A stretch of 64,000 nucleotides of DNA from Aeromonas diversa CDC 2478-85 (GCF_000819805.1 NZ_CDCE01000034.1:186838-250837), one strand, 5' to 3'. Counted from the stretch's first letter, positions 44,147 through 53,548 are shown. Numbers and translations: made by a program. The notes: generated by a model from the sequence alone, not told the origin.

Positions 44147-44170
44147 GTCGCCCGGACGGGCGACTTTTTT
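44147..44170 (+). terminator. Terminator between potC and potD
   Basis: GTCGCCC pairs with GGGCGAC around a four-base loop and is followed by six T, a complete rho-independent terminator four bases after the potC stop and 45 bases before potD. It may limit or separate potD expression. Confidence 0.85.
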
Positions 44171-44214
44171 GACAGCGGGCCTGCATGGCCCCAAACCCCG
44201 CAAGGAGTTTTGCG

Positions 44215-45282
44215 ATGACACACAGCGCACTCAAAAAAGCGACCCCCCTCGCCGCCGCCCTGGCGCTGGGGGCCACTCTCGTGACCCAGCCGGTGCTGGC
44301 CGAAGAGAAGGTGGTCTACTTCTATAACTGGTCCGAATATGTACCCGACGGCCTGCTCGAGCAATTCCAGAAAGAGACCGGGATCAAGGTGATCTACTCC
44401 ACCTATGAATCCAACGAGACCCTCTACGCCAAACTCAAGACCCACCCGCAAGGCTATGACGTGGTGGTGCCGAGCACCTACTTCGTGGCCAAGATGGCCA
44501 AGGAGGGGATGATCCAGCCTCTGGACAAGAAACAGCTTCCCAACGTCAAGCATCTGGACCCGACCCTGCTCAACCACGAATACGATCCGGGCAACACCTA
44601 CTCGGTCCCCTACATCTGGGGGGCTACCGGCATCGGCCGCAACAGCGACGTCATCCTTAAGCCGGTGACCAGCTGGAAGCAGCTGTGGGCCCCCGAGTGG
44701 CAGGAGAGCCTGCTGCTGATGGACGACGCCCGCGAGGTGTTTCACATCGCCCTGGTGCAGCTTGGCTACAACCCCAATACCCGGGATCCGGCCCAGATCA
44801 AGGCCGCCTTCGACTACCTGAAGCAGCTGATGCCCAACGTCAAGGCGTTCAACTCCGACAACCCGGCCGATCCCTACATCGCCGGCGAGGTGAACCTCGG
44901 CATGCTCTGGAATGGCTCGGCGTATGGTGCCCAGAAGGAATACCCCGGCATTACTTATACCTGGCCGAGCGAGGGAGCCATCCTCTGGATGGATAACCTG
45001 ACCATCACCGCCAAGGCCAAACACGTGAGCGAGGCCCACGCCCTAATCAACTTCCTGATGCGCCCCGACGTGGCCGCCAAGGTGGCCGAGGCGATCGGCT
45101 ACCCGACCCCGGTCAAGGATGCCCTGCCCCTGCTCAAGCCCGAGTTCAGGGACAATCCGATGATCTTCCCCGGCGACGAGGTCAAACAGAAGGGGCACTT
45201 CCAGTCCGACGTGGGCGAGGCGTCTGTGCTCTATGAGCAGTATTTCCAGCAGCTCAAGGCCATGGTGGCCAACGCGGGTTAA
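44215..45282 (+). CDS. potD: Spermidine/putrescine periplasmic binding protein
   Basis: A 355-residue binding protein. Signal peptide MTHSALKKATPLAAALALGA to a cleavage near VLA-EEK. The mature protein begins VVYFYNWSEYVPDGLLEQF, the hallmark of the PotD/PotF family, and has the polyamine-pocket region WGATGIGRNSDV. Delivers polyamines to PotBC. AAGGAG lies seven bases before the ATG. Since PotD- and PotF-type proteins are similar, substrate preference is inferred from the potABC context. Ends with a strong terminator. Confidence 0.94.
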   Translation: MTHSALKKATPLAAALALGATLVTQPVLAEEKVVYFYNWSEYVPDGLLEQFQKETGIKVIYSTYESNETLYAKLKTHPQGYDVVVPSTYFVAKMAKEGMIQPLDKKQLPNVKHLDPTLLNHEYDPGNTYSVPYIWGATGIGRNSDVILKPVTSWKQLWAPEWQESLLLMDDAREVFHIALVQLGYNPNTRDPAQIKAAFDYLKQLMPNVKAFNSDNPADPYIAGEVNLGMLWNGSAYGAQKEYPGITYTWPSEGAILWMDNLTITAKAKHVSEAHALINFLMRPDVAAKVAEAIGYPTPVKDALPLLKPEFRDNPMIFPGDEVKQKGHFQSDVGEASVLYEQYFQQLKAMVANAG

Positions 45283-45285
45283 TGA

Positions 45286-45311
45286 AAAAGGGCGCCGATG
45301 GCGCCCTTTTT
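45286..45311. terminator. Bidirectional terminator between potD and the ddl gene
   Basis: AAAAGGGCGCC and complement around GAT, with A-run and T-run flanks, between convergent genes. Confidence 0.9.
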
Positions 45312-45315
45312 ATGG

Positions 45316-46308
45316 TCAGCTCCTGGCCTGCTCCAGGATCTGCTCGAGGAAACGCCCCACGTCATGTCCGTGATGCTCCAGCATCTTGGGGAACATGGAG
45401 ATGGGGGTCATGCCCGGGAAGGTGTTGATCTCGTTGAGCAGGATCTCCCCCTCCTCGGTCAGGAAGAAGTCGACCCGGGAGAGATGAGTCAGGCCAAGCT
45501 GGCGGAAGGCCTTGAGCGCATAGGTGCGGATGGTCTCGATCTGCTGCTCACTGAGCCCCTCGGCACGCAGGCTGGTGGTGGTATGGCTGCTACTGCTGTA
45601 CTTCTCCTCGTAGGTGTAGAAGTGATCGGTCGGGGCGCAGATCTCCCCCGGCACGGTCGCAACCAGCTCGTCACCATATTGGTAGACGGCCACCTCCAGC
45701 TCGCGAGGCTTGACGGCCTTCTCCAGCAACACCTGATCCGAGTAGCCGAAGGCACCGTCGATGGCGGCGGCCAGGGAGGCCTCGTCGGTCACCTTGTAGC
45801 AACCCACCGAAGAGCCCTGACAGGCGGCCTTGACGAAGAGGGCTCCCCACTCGGCCAGCGCCGCACGGGCCTCGGCCAGGCTCTGGGCACTGTTTTCGGT
45901 CAGGAAGCGATAGGGGGTATTGGGGATGCCGAGGGCCGTCAGCCACAGCTTGGTGGTGATCTTGTTAAAGCAGATCTTGCTCGCCTCGGCACCGCATCCC
46001 AGATAGGGCAGGCCGGCCAGCTCGAGGAAGGATTGCAGATCGCCGGTCTCACCCGGATAGCCGTGGATACAGGGCACCACGAAGTCGACCGGACGCGCCA
46101 CGCTGGCAAAAGAGAGCAGACGATCGAGCCCCAGTTTGCACTCGCGACCGTCGGCGGAGATCCAGCGATCTTTAAGCATCTCGACCCGGGTCACCTCGAC
46201 CCCGGGCAGGGCCGTGAGCTTGCTCTCCAGATAATTGGCACTGACGAGGGAGACTTGGTGCTCGGCGCCACCGCCACCGCACAGCAGCAATACATGCATG
46301 TTTTTCAT
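45316..46308 (-). CDS. ddl: D-alanine-D-alanine ligase family protein
   Basis: A 330-residue ATP-grasp ligase. The N-terminal domain begins VLLLCGGGGAEHQVSLVSANYL (a Ddl signature with the GGG...E..S pattern). The central domain has FVKAACQGSSVGCYKV, and the C-terminal metal/catalytic part reads SRVDFFLTEEGEILLNEINTFPGMTPISMFPKM. It joins two D-alanines for peptidoglycan precursors in the cytoplasm. It sits alone, not in the division/cell-wall cluster, so it resembles DdlA in setting; the exact paralogue cannot be settled from sequence. The frame extends 16 codons upstream, but MKNMHVLLL is the natural start. Confidence 0.9.
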   Translation of the reverse strand: MKNMHVLLLCGGGGAEHQVSLVSANYLESKLTALPGVEVTRVEMLKDRWISADGRECKLGLDRLLSFASVARPVDFVVPCIHGYPGETGDLQSFLELAGLPYLGCGAEASKICFNKITTKLWLTALGIPNTPYRFLTENSAQSLAEARAALAEWGALFVKAACQGSSVGCYKVTDEASLAAAIDGAFGYSDQVLLEKAVKPRELEVAVYQYGDELVATVPGEICAPTDHFYTYEEKYSSSSHTTTSLRAEGLSEQQIETIRTYALKAFRQLGLTHLSRVDFFLTEEGEILLNEINTFPGMTPISMFPKMLEHHGHDVGRFLEQILEQARS

Positions 46309-46431
46309 CGTTCGCGATCCCTTTGGGAGAAGTGGCCGGGGGCTGCAATCGGCCACCGGCGCAAGATGGGGGGCAGTGTAGCAAGGTCGACAAAGGCTTG
46401 TCAGCCCACAGTCCCGCGATTGACCACGCGG

Positions 46432-47022
46432 TTAGCGCGGGGGATCGAGCCGTCCGGCGCCATGGCCGTTGACCCTAAACCAGCCGGCGATGCTGAAACG
46501 CTCGGCGCGGGCCGGCAACACCTCGTGAGGGAAGGGCTCGGAGAGGAAGACCACCAGGCGTCCCGCCCGGGGGGCGATGTCCGTCAGAAACTGCTCGTCA
46601 TCCCCATAGAGCCGTAAAAGGCCACCGTCGGCCTCCTGCCACCCCTCATTGAGGTAGCAGACAGTGGTGAGACGGCGATTGGAGCGCCCGGCGAAGGCGT
46701 CCCGATGACGTCCATAGAAGTCTCCCTCCCGATAGCGGGCGAAGTGGGCCTCGTAATCGAAGAGCCCCAACATCAGTTCTCGATTGGCACAGAGGCGAAG
46801 TTGCTCCATCATACCCAGGTAGTCGGCCACAACCCCTGCGACGGAGGCGTCGAGCCAGTGGATCTGGTCGCGGCGCACCTCGCTGTTGGTCTGATGCCGG
46901 GCGGCGCGGCCTATGCCTGCCGGCTGCCATGTCTCGGGGAGCGCATCGCGCAATCCGGCCACCATGGCCGGCTCGAGAAAATCATCCACCACTACCCAAC
47001 CCCGGGTGGCGATGGCATCCAT
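46432..47022 (-). CDS. 2-oxoglutarate/Fe(II)-dependent oxygenase (prolyl-4-hydroxylase-like)
   Basis: A protein of about 196 residues with a double-stranded beta-helix. Iron ligands: His106 and Asp108 (GRHRDAF) and His166 (EPFPHEVLP); Arg174 or Arg172 (PARAERFS) would hold 2-oxoglutarate. The sequence GDFYGRHRDAFAGRSNRRLTTVCYLNEGW is typical of SM-20/PHD-like hydroxylases in two halves. The substrate is unknown; bacterial relatives hydroxylate translation factor or ribosomal proline residues. The frame also opens six codons earlier at a TTG (47040); the ATG at 47022 is taken but the choice is uncertain. Divergent from the glutathione peroxidase gene. Confidence 0.85.
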   Translation of the reverse strand: MDAIATRGWVVVDDFLEPAMVAGLRDALPETWQPAGIGRAARHQTNSEVRRDQIHWLDASVAGVVADYLGMMEQLRLCANRELMLGLFDYEAHFARYREGDFYGRHRDAFAGRSNRRLTTVCYLNEGWQEADGGLLRLYGDDEQFLTDIAPRAGRLVVFLSEPFPHEVLPARAERFSIAGWFRVNGHGAGRLDPPR

Positions 47023-47153
47023 GAGAGGAAGAAAATCCAAGATGTCGAATCCATTGAGAGAGGTGTGCGCATTCCAGCGTCCCCAAGACAGGATGACAAA
47101 CCATTCTTCTTCTCTTCACCAGCTTGTTTAGTCATGTAAAAGGGAGTTGATTC

Positions 47154-47645
47154 ATGTCTCATATCAGCGAATTCGAACTGACCGCCCTCGACGGTACCCC
47201 CTTCCCCGTAGAGAGCCTGGACGGCAAGGTGGTGCTGCTGGTCAACGTGGCCAGCCACTGTGGCTTTACCCCCCAATACCGGGATCTCGAATCCCTGTGG
47301 CAGCGTTTCCGTGACAAGGGACTGGTGGTGCTCGGTTTTCCCTGCAACCAGTTCGGTCAGCAGGAGCCTGGCGACGCCGCAGAGATTGCCGAGTTCTGCT
47401 CCACCACCTACCCGGTCAGCTTCCCCCTGCTGGCCAAAGGGGACGTGAATGGCCCCGACGCCCACCCCCTCTACGAGTGGGCCAAGCAGCGCTGCCCCGG
47501 TCTGCTGGGGCTGGAAGCCGTCAAGTGGAACTTCACCAAGTTTCTGTTCGATCGCGAAGGGGAGCCGGTGGCCCGCTACGCCCCCACCACCAAGCCCGAG
47601 AGTCTGGTGCCCGATATCGAGACCCTGCTGGCGCAGGGCGAGTAG
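47154..47645 (+). CDS. Glutathione peroxidase (thiol peroxidase type)
   Basis: A 163-residue thioredoxin-fold peroxidase. The peroxidatic Cys36 lies in NVASHCGFTPQY, with the tetrad partners Gln70 (NQFGQQEPG) and Trp125/Asn126 (KWNFTKFL). It reduces hydrogen or organic peroxides using thioredoxin or glutathione. Cysteine replaces selenocysteine as usual in bacteria. The gene resembles btuE of E. coli in family but has no btu genes nearby. AAAGGGAG precedes the ATG. Confidence 0.93.
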   Translation: MSHISEFELTALDGTPFPVESLDGKVVLLVNVASHCGFTPQYRDLESLWQRFRDKGLVVLGFPCNQFGQQEPGDAAEIAEFCSTTYPVSFPLLAKGDVNGPDAHPLYEWAKQRCPGLLGLEAVKWNFTKFLFDREGEPVARYAPTTKPESLVPDIETLLAQGE

Positions 47646-47732
47646 AGGCTTCTCTCGCCTTCTGCTATAGTTCGCCCCCCTGAACTGTGATGTGCCGGCA
47701 CCCGGGTGCCGGCCTGCCAACCCGGAGTCTGC

Positions 47733-49088
47733 ATGACCTTCAACGAACTCGGTCTTTCCCCTCATCTACTGCGCGCCATCGACGAGCTGGGTTACACCAG
47801 CCCGACCCCCATTCAGCAAGCGGCGATCCCCGCCGTGCTGGCGGGTAAGGACGTGCTGGGTGGGGCGCAGACCGGGTCTGGCAAGACGGCAGGCTTCGCC
47901 CTGCCCCTGCTGCACCGGCTGCTCGACAACCACGGTCGCGGTCAGCGCACGGTGCGGGCCCTCATCCTGACCCCCACGCGGGAACTGGCCGCCCAGGTAG
48001 GCCAGCAGGTGACCGACTATGCCCGTCACCTCCCCCTGCGCCCCCTCACCGTCTATGGCGGCGTGATCATCAAGCCGGATATCGAGGCCCTCAAGAAGGG
48101 GGTTGATGTGCTGATCGCCACGCCGGGTCGGGTGCTGGATCTGCTGACCCAGCGCGCCCTCAGCTTCGAGCGCCTCGAGGTGCTGGTGCTGGACGAGGCA
48201 GATCGCATGCTGGACATGGGCTTTATCCGGGACATAGAGCGCATCCTGCGCACCCTGCCGAGCGAGCGCCAGACCCTGCTCTTCTCTGCCACCTTCAACG
48301 ACGAGGTGAAACGCCTGGCCGACGAGCTGCTCAAGGACCCCCAGCTCATCGAGGTCGATCCCGCCAACACCACGGCCGAGAAGGTGCGCCAGCGTCTCGT
48401 CAGGGTCGACCGGGAGCGCAAGCGCGAGCTGCTCTCGCACCTCATCAATGAAGAGCAGTGGGAGCAGGGGCTTATCTTCGTGCGCACCCGCCACATTGCC
48501 GATCGCCTGGCCCGCCAGCTGCAGAGCGACGGCCACGACGCCATCGCCATCCACGGTGAGAAGAGTCAGGGGGTGCGTAACCAGGCCCTGTCCGATTTTC
48601 GTGAAGGCAAGGTGCGTCTGCTGGTCGCCACCGACGTGGCGGCACGCGGCCTCGACATCGATCGCCTCGAGCACGTGGTGAACTTCGAGCTGCCCCAATC
48701 CCCCGAGGACTATATCCACCGGGTCGGCCGTACCGGCCGTGCCGGCCGTGGTGGCGTCGCCCTCTCGCTGGTCTGCCCCGAGGAGCAGGCCCAGCTCAAG
48801 GCGTTGGAGCGTTTCCTTGGCGAGTCACTCACCTGCGAGGAGATCCCGGGCTTCGAGCCAAGCGGCAAGCCGACCCGTCAGACCCTGCCCGGCAGCAAGC
48901 CGGTACAAAACCCGCCGCGCAAGGGCAAGGGAGCCGGCCCCAAACCGGCCGCGCCCAAGAGCGCCAAGCCGGCCAAGGCCGCGAAACCGGCTCCCAAGAG
49001 CAAGCCTGCCGATACCGGTGGCGACGAGATCGGCTTTATGCCGGTACGCCGCCAGAGTCGCCAGCTGCTGCAAGAGGACGACGAGTAA
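47733..49088 (+). CDS. rhlE: DEAD-box RNA helicase, RhlE type
   Basis: A 451-residue RNA helicase. Motifs in order: Q motif (GYTSPTPIQQAAIPAVLAG), [28 protein letters not shown], then ARGLDID and HRVGRTGRAGRGG. A basic, Lys/Pro/Ala-rich tail (about residues 375-440) is typical of RhlE and binds RNA. RhlE takes part in ribosome assembly and RNA turnover. The frame opens nine codons earlier; MTFNELGLSPHLLRAIDELGY is the family N-terminus. A second RhlE-type helicase is encoded at 62062-63432 in the same window. Confidence 0.9.
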   Translation: MTFNELGLSPHLLRAIDELGYTSPTPIQQAAIPAVLAGKDVLGGAQTGSGKTAGFALPLLHRLLDNHGRGQRTVRALILTPTRELAAQVGQQVTDYARHLPLRPLTVYGGVIIKPDIEALKKGVDVLIATPGRVLDLLTQRALSFERLEVLVLDEADRMLDMGFIRDIERILRTLPSERQTLLFSATFNDEVKRLADELLKDPQLIEVDPANTTAEKVRQRLVRVDRERKRELLSHLINEEQWEQGLIFVRTRHIADRLARQLQSDGHDAIAIHGEKSQGVRNQALSDFREGKVRLLVATDVAARGLDIDRLEHVVNFELPQSPEDYIHRVGRTGRAGRGGVALSLVCPEEQAQLKALERFLGESLTCEEIPGFEPSGKPTRQTLPGSKPVQNPPRKGKGAGPKPAAPKSAKPAKAAKPAPKSKPADTGGDEIGFMPVRRQSRQLLQEDDE

Positions 49089-49092
49089 GCAC

Positions 49093-49112
49093 GAGGGGCC
49101 AATGGGCCCCTC
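49093..49112. terminator. Hairpin between the helicase and deacylase genes
   Basis: GAGGGGCC pairs with GGCCCCTC around AATG, between convergent genes. The tail is TGCTTT, so it is moderate. Confidence 0.55.
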
Positions 49113-49130
49113 TGCTTTCTGGTGTGCACG

Positions 49131-49619
49131 CTAGAGCTCGACCAAGGCGACGGTGCGAGAGAGGGCACCCAGCAGTTGCTGCAACGCCACCTGGGGTAGC
49201 ACCCAGGTCGTGGTGTTGACCAGGGGGTGACACTGAAGGGCCTCGGCCTCCCACACCCGGCGCTCCATCACCAATTCCACCTGCCGCTCGGCGTCATTGA
49301 CCAGGGCCAGCGGCGTGACCGCGCCTGGGCTCACCCCCAGGTGACGCTCGAGCAGCTCGGCCGAGGCGAAAGAGAGGCGCCGACAGCCCAATGCAGTGGC
49401 GAGGCGCTTGAGATCCACGGACGTGCTCTCCTCGGCCATCAAGAGGATCACGCGATCGCGGCGGCTCTCTGTGAGCAAAAGATTTTTCACCCGCATGCCC
49501 GGCAGATCCCCCATCAGGGCCGTCGCCTGCTCACAGGTATAGACGGGTGGATGATCTCGCCCCTGGGGGTGAATCCCCAAGGTCGCCAGCCACTGGGCCA
49601 GTCTGGCCTTATCCACCAT
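49131..49619 (-). CDS. YbaK/ProXp-type aminoacyl-tRNA deacylase
   Basis: A 162-residue single-domain protein of the YbaK/prolyl-tRNA editing family. Segments GIHPQGRDHPPVYTCEQATALM, GMRVKNLLLTESRRDRVILLMAE and GVSPGAVTPLALVND fit ProXp-ala/PrdX, with the family lysine (Lys in VKNLLL) in place. Such enzymes hydrolyse mischarged tRNA-Pro (for example Ala-tRNA-Pro) in trans. The open frame extends 69 codons upstream with no family similarity, so the start is taken at MVDKARLAQWL. Confidence 0.85.
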   Translation of the reverse strand: MVDKARLAQWLATLGIHPQGRDHPPVYTCEQATALMGDLPGMRVKNLLLTESRRDRVILLMAEESTSVDLKRLATALGCRRLSFASAELLERHLGVSPGAVTPLALVNDAERQVELVMERRVWEAEALQCHPLVNTTTWVLPQVALQQLLGALSRTVALVEL

Positions 49620-49681
49620 GATCGCATGCTCCACCTCACGGCTGTCTGAGTCCACCCTACACCCGTGGCGCCGCATAACAA

Positions 49682-49706
49682 AGAGGGCTGCCACCGGCAG
49701 CCCTCT
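49682..49706 (-). terminator. Hairpin after aroG
   Basis: AGAGGGCTGCC and complement around ACC. On the minus strand the tail is TTTGTT. Confidence 0.65.
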
Positions 49707-49719
49707 TGATCTGACGCGA

Positions 49720-50772
49720 CTAGGCGCGGCGCGCGCGGATCGCCGCAGCCAGCCGGCGCAGCAGGGTCTCGGTATCCTCCCAACCGATACAGGCATCTGT
49801 GATGCTCTGCCCGACGGTGAGCTCATATCCTTCTTTGAGATCCTGGCGTCCCTCCACCAGGTGGCTCTCCACCATGACCCCGAACACGGCGTGGCTGCCG
49901 CCGGCGATCTGAGCCGCCACGTCCTCGGCCACCAGCATCTGGTTCTTGAACTGTTTGCTGCTGTTGGCGTGACTGAAGTCCACCATCACCTTTGGCGGCA
50001 ATCCCGCCTTCTCGAGCCCGCCGCACACCTCGGCCACGTGAGCGGCGCTGTAGTTCGGCTCGCGGCCGCCACGCAGTATGATGTGGCAGTCCGGATTACC
50101 GGCGGTAGAGACGATGGCGGAGTGCCCATACTTGGTCACCGACAGGAAATGGTGCGGTGCGCTGGCGGCGCCGATGGCATCGATGGCCACCTTGATGGTG
50201 CCGTCTGTGCCGTTTTTAAAGCCCACCGGGCAGGAGAGGCCAGAGGCCAGCTCACGGTGCACCTGGGATTCTGTGGTCCGGGCACCGATGGCCCCCCAGC
50301 TCATCAGATCCGCCAGGTACTGGGGGGTGATCATGTCGAGGAATTCGGAGGCGGTCGGCATGCCGAGATCGTTAAGATCGAGCAGCAACTTGCGCCCGAT
50401 CCGCAGGCCATCGTTGATGCGGAAGCTGCCATCGAGGTAGGGATCATTGATGAGCCCCTTCCAGCCGACCGTGGTACGCGGCTTCTCGAAGTAGACGCGC
50501 ATCACCACCTCCAGCTCCCCTTTGAGCTCTTCGCGCAGTGCCAGCAGGCGCTGACCGTACTCGACGGCGGCGACCGGGTCGTGGATGGAGCAGGGGCCGA
50601 TCACCACCAGCAGGCGATCATCGTCACCCGCCAGGATGCGATGAATGGCCTGACGGCTCTCGTAGACGGTCTGACTGGCGGTCTCGGTGGCCGGAAACTT
50701 CTCCAGCACCGCGACAGGTGGCAGTAACTCTTTGATTTCCTTGATTCTAATGTCGTCGGTCTGGTGCTGCAT
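49720..50772 (-). CDS. aroG: 3-deoxy-7-phosphoheptulonate (DAHP) synthase, AroG type
   Basis: A 350-residue enzyme, the same length as E. coli AroG. It condenses phosphoenolpyruvate with erythrose-4-phosphate, the first step of the shikimate pathway. Conserved blocks: VVIGPCSIHDPVAA, RVYFEKPRTTVGWKGLINDP, GARTTESQVHRELASGLS, HIILRGGREPNY and VMVDFSHANSSKQ. The resemblance to the phenylalanine-sensitive isozyme is very strong, so AroG is preferred over AroF/AroH. Start MQHQTDDIRIKEIKELLPPV with AGGAAAG upstream; a nine-codon extension is rejected. A TyrR-type box lies about 65 bases upstream. Located just downstream of serC-aroA on the same strand. Confidence 0.95.
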   Translation of the reverse strand: MQHQTDDIRIKEIKELLPPVAVLEKFPATETASQTVYESRQAIHRILAGDDDRLLVVIGPCSIHDPVAAVEYGQRLLALREELKGELEVVMRVYFEKPRTTVGWKGLINDPYLDGSFRINDGLRIGRKLLLDLNDLGMPTASEFLDMITPQYLADLMSWGAIGARTTESQVHRELASGLSCPVGFKNGTDGTIKVAIDAIGAASAPHHFLSVTKYGHSAIVSTAGNPDCHIILRGGREPNYSAAHVAEVCGGLEKAGLPPKVMVDFSHANSSKQFKNQMLVAEDVAAQIAGGSHAVFGVMVESHLVEGRQDLKEGYELTVGQSITDACIGWEDTETLLRRLAAAIRARRA

Positions 50773-50834
50773 AAGGCTTTCCTGCGTGATTGCATACAAC
50801 GGAGAAATTCCAATCTAGCCCCGACACGGCAGCG

Positions 50835-50852
50835 TGTAAATAGAAAATTACA
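50835..50852. promoter_or_regulatory. TyrR-type operator upstream of aroG
   Basis: TGTAAAtagaaaATTACA matches the TyrR box TGTAAA-N6-TTTACA with one mismatch. It overlaps the likely -10 region of aroG (TATTTA on the minus strand). TyrR represses aroG in E. coli, so an equivalent role is plausible. Confidence 0.7.
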
Positions 50853-50905
50853 TCAAAAATGAAAGAAGTGGTTTTTGTGGTATTGCAACTTACAGAAAGG
50901 ATGCT

Positions 50906-50928
50906 AAAAGCCCGCCGAAAGACGGGCC
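50906..50928 (-). terminator. Rho-independent terminator of aroA
   Basis: On the minus strand GCCCG pairs with CGGGC (extendable to seven pairs) followed by TTTT. Confidence 0.75.
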
Positions 50929-50934
50929 TGAGGA

Positions 50935-52218
50935 TTAATCGCGCTGGCTGATGGACGCCAGCTTGGCGAAGTAGTCCGGGAAGGTCTTGGAGGTACAACC
51001 CGGGTCGTTGATGGTCACCGGCGTGTCGGAAAGCGCCACCAGCGAGAAGCACATGGCGATACGGTGATCGTTATAGGTATCGATGGCCGCATGGTGCAGG
51101 TGTTCGGCCGGGGTGACACAAATAAAGTCCTGCCCCTCCTCCACCAGCGCCCCGACCTTGCGCAGCTCGGTGGCCATGGCGTGCAGGCGATCGGTCTCTT
51201 TCACCCGCCAGTTGTAGATGTTGCGGATGATGGTCGGTCCCTTGGCAAACAGGGCCGTGGTGGCGATGGTCATGGCCGCATCGGGAATATGGTTCATGTC
51301 CATGTCGATGCCCTGCAACTCACCCTGCTCGGCCTCGATGAAGTCGTCACCCCAGGTGATGCGGGCCCCCATCTTCTCCAGCACGTCGGCAAAATGGATG
51401 TCACCCTGAATGCTGTGTTTGCCGATCCCGGTGACCCGCACCTTGCCCTTGATGGCGCCGGCCGCGAGGAAGTAAGAGGCGCTCGAGGCATCCCCCTCCA
51501 CCAGAAAATCGCCGGGACTGACGTAAGTCTGGTTGCCCTTGATGTAGAAACGCTGGTAGTTGTCGTGCTCTACCACCACGCCGAACTGCTTCATGATGTG
51601 CAAGGTGATGTCGATGTAGGGCTTGGAGACCAGCTCCCCCTTGATATGGATGCGGGTATCGCCGGCCGCCATGGGCGCTGCCATCAGGAAGGCGGTGAGG
51701 AACTGGCTGGAGACGGACCCATCCACGTGCACGTCCCCCCCCCACAACCCCTTGGCGTCGATGGCCAGGGGCGGGAAGCCCTCACGCTTGAGGTATTGAA
51801 TATGGGCCCCCGCCTCGCGCAGGGCATCCACCAGATGGCCGATGGGACGCTCCTCCATGCGTGGCTCACCGGTCAGCAAGTATTCGCCGGTGCCAAGGCA
51901 CAGGGCGGCGCACAGGGGGCGCATGGCAGTGCCGGCGTTACCGAGGAAGAGGCGTACCGTCTCCCTGGCGGCGAAGCTGCGACCCAGGCCGTGCACCGTA
52001 CACTCGGTCTTGTCGGCCGAGAGCTGATAGCGCACCCCCAACTGGGTGAGGGCATCGAGCATGTGATGGATGTCATCGCTGTCGAGCAGGTTGGTCAGAC
52101 GAGTGGTGCCACGCGCCAGGGCGGCGAGCAGCAAGGCACGGTTAGAGACACTCTTGGAGCCGGGCAGATTGACGGTGCCGGCAACCCGGGTGATGGGCTC
52201 GAGGGATAACGACTTCAT
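50935..52218 (-). CDS. aroA: 3-phosphoshikimate 1-carboxyvinyltransferase (EPSP synthase)
   Basis: A 427-residue enzyme, exactly the E. coli length. It adds the enolpyruvyl group of PEP to shikimate-3-phosphate. Signatures [20 protein letters not shown] at the N-terminus and [17 protein letters not shown] (PEP site, with Gly and Pro of the class I sequence) are present, as is [20 protein letters not shown]. ATGs at 52218 and 52224 are both possible; 52218 matches the family start MxSLxLxPI. It follows serC after about 140 bases that contain a terminator. Confidence 0.96.
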   Translation of the reverse strand: MKSLSLEPITRVAGTVNLPGSKSVSNRALLLAALARGTTRLTNLLDSDDIHHMLDALTQLGVRYQLSADKTECTVHGLGRSFAARETVRLFLGNAGTAMRPLCAALCLGTGEYLLTGEPRMEERPIGHLVDALREAGAHIQYLKREGFPPLAIDAKGLWGGDVHVDGSVSSQFLTAFLMAAPMAAGDTRIHIKGELVSKPYIDITLHIMKQFGVVVEHDNYQRFYIKGNQTYVSPGDFLVEGDASSASYFLAAGAIKGKVRVTGIGKHSIQGDIHFADVLEKMGARITWGDDFIEAEQGELQGIDMDMNHIPDAAMTIATTALFAKGPTIIRNIYNWRVKETDRLHAMATELRKVGALVEEGQDFICVTPAEHLHHAAIDTYNDHRIAMCFSLVALSDTPVTINDPGCTSKTFPDYFAKLASISQRD

Positions 52219-52309
52219 AGACATCCTGTTCCTGGTACCTATAAAACTTGACCTGCTTCGGACGTTAACAGCCCGGGCAGGGATCGGCAAGGATCTTGCC
52301 TGAATGGAT

Positions 52310-52339
52310 AAAAAAAGGCGCCGGGGGAGACCCGGCGCC
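52310..52339 (-). terminator. Terminator between serC and aroA
   Basis: On the minus strand GGCGCCGGG pairs with CCCGGCGCC around a five-base loop and is followed by seven T. It directly follows serC, so aroA likely depends on read-through or its own promoter. Confidence 0.9.
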
Positions 52340-52355
52340 ATCGTGCGACCGGCGC

Positions 52356-53444
52356 TTAGCCGTGCTGCTTGGCAAAGCGCTCCATAAACGCCACCAAGGC
52401 CTGCACCCCTTCGATGGGCATGGCGTTGTAGATGCTGGCCCGCATCCCCCCGACCAGCTTGTGACCCTTGAGGGCGAGCAGCCCTTCCTCTTTGGCTTCG
52501 GCCAGGAAACGGGTATCGAGCTCGGGGTTCTTGAGCTGGAACGGCACGTTCATCCGTGAGCGGCAGGCGGGGTCGACCCGATTGCGGTAGAAATCAGCAC
52601 TGTCGATATAACCGTAGAGCAGCTCGGCCTTGGCCTTGTTGAGACGCTCCATCTGCTCGAGCCCACCGATCTCCTTGAGCCACTCGAACACCAGGCCGGC
52701 CAGATACCAGGCGTAGGTGGGCGGCGTATTAAACATGGAGGCGTGCTCGGCGGTGAGACGATAGTCGAGGATGGCGGGCACGTCGGCGCGCGCCTGGCCC
52801 AGTAAATCATCACGCACTATGGCGATAGCCAGCCCGGAGGGGCCAATGTTTTTCTGGGCGCCGGCATAGATGATGCCAAAACGGCTCACATCGAGGGGGC
52901 GCGATAGGATGGTGGAGGAGAGATCCGCCACCAGGGGGATGTCGCCGGTCTCGGGGATGTCGAACATCTCGACGCCCTCGATGGTTTCGTTCGGACAGTA
53001 GTGCACATAGGCCGCATCCGGGCGAAACGCCGGCGTCGGCAGCAGGCGAGTCACCCCGTCCTCCCCTTTCTCGGCGCCGCCCAGCCCCTGTAGGTCACCG
53101 TATTTGAGCCCCTCCTTGAGGGCGCCCTGGGACCAGGCACCGGTCAGCAGGTAGTCAGCCTTGCGGTTATCGCCCCCCAGCAGGTTGAGGGGAACGGCGG
53201 CAAACTGGCCGCGGCCGCCCCCGTGCATGAAGAGCACCTTGTAGTTGTCCGGCACGGCCAGCAGATCGCGCAGATCCCGCTCGGCCTTCTCGGCCACCGC
53301 CATGAACTCCTTGCCGCGATGGGAGAGCTCCATCACGGAGGCCCCTATCCCCTGAAAATTGCAAAATTCGCGCTGGGCGCGCGCCATAACGGGAGCCGGC
53401 AGCATGGCCGGGCCGGCGCAGAAATTGTAAATCGCTTGGTTCAT
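52356..53444 (-). CDS. serC: Phosphoserine aminotransferase
   Basis: A 362-residue class V PLP enzyme, the standard length. It makes 3-phosphoserine in serine synthesis and also acts in pyridoxine synthesis. The start [16 protein letters not shown] is diagnostic, [15 protein letters not shown] follows, and the PLP lysine is Lys198 in [12 protein letters not shown]. The gene is in the classical serC-aroA order, but a full terminator separates them. Start supported by a single reasonable ATG. Confidence 0.96.
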   Translation of the reverse strand: MNQAIYNFCAGPAMLPAPVMARAQREFCNFQGIGASVMELSHRGKEFMAVAEKAERDLRDLLAVPDNYKVLFMHGGGRGQFAAVPLNLLGGDNRKADYLLTGAWSQGALKEGLKYGDLQGLGGAEKGEDGVTRLLPTPAFRPDAAYVHYCPNETIEGVEMFDIPETGDIPLVADLSSTILSRPLDVSRFGIIYAGAQKNIGPSGLAIAIVRDDLLGQARADVPAILDYRLTAEHASMFNTPPTYAWYLAGLVFEWLKEIGGLEQMERLNKAKAELLYGYIDSADFYRNRVDPACRSRMNVPFQLKNPELDTRFLAEAKEEGLLALKGHKLVGGMRASIYNAMPIEGVQALVAFMERFAKQHG

Positions 53445-53548
53445 GACAGTTCCGTGGCGTGATCCATGAGAATCATGCTTTTACACCGAACCGGCGGCGG
53501 TGAGCAAAGGCTTTTTGCGTGGGCGATCACACAAAAGAGAAAGAGACG

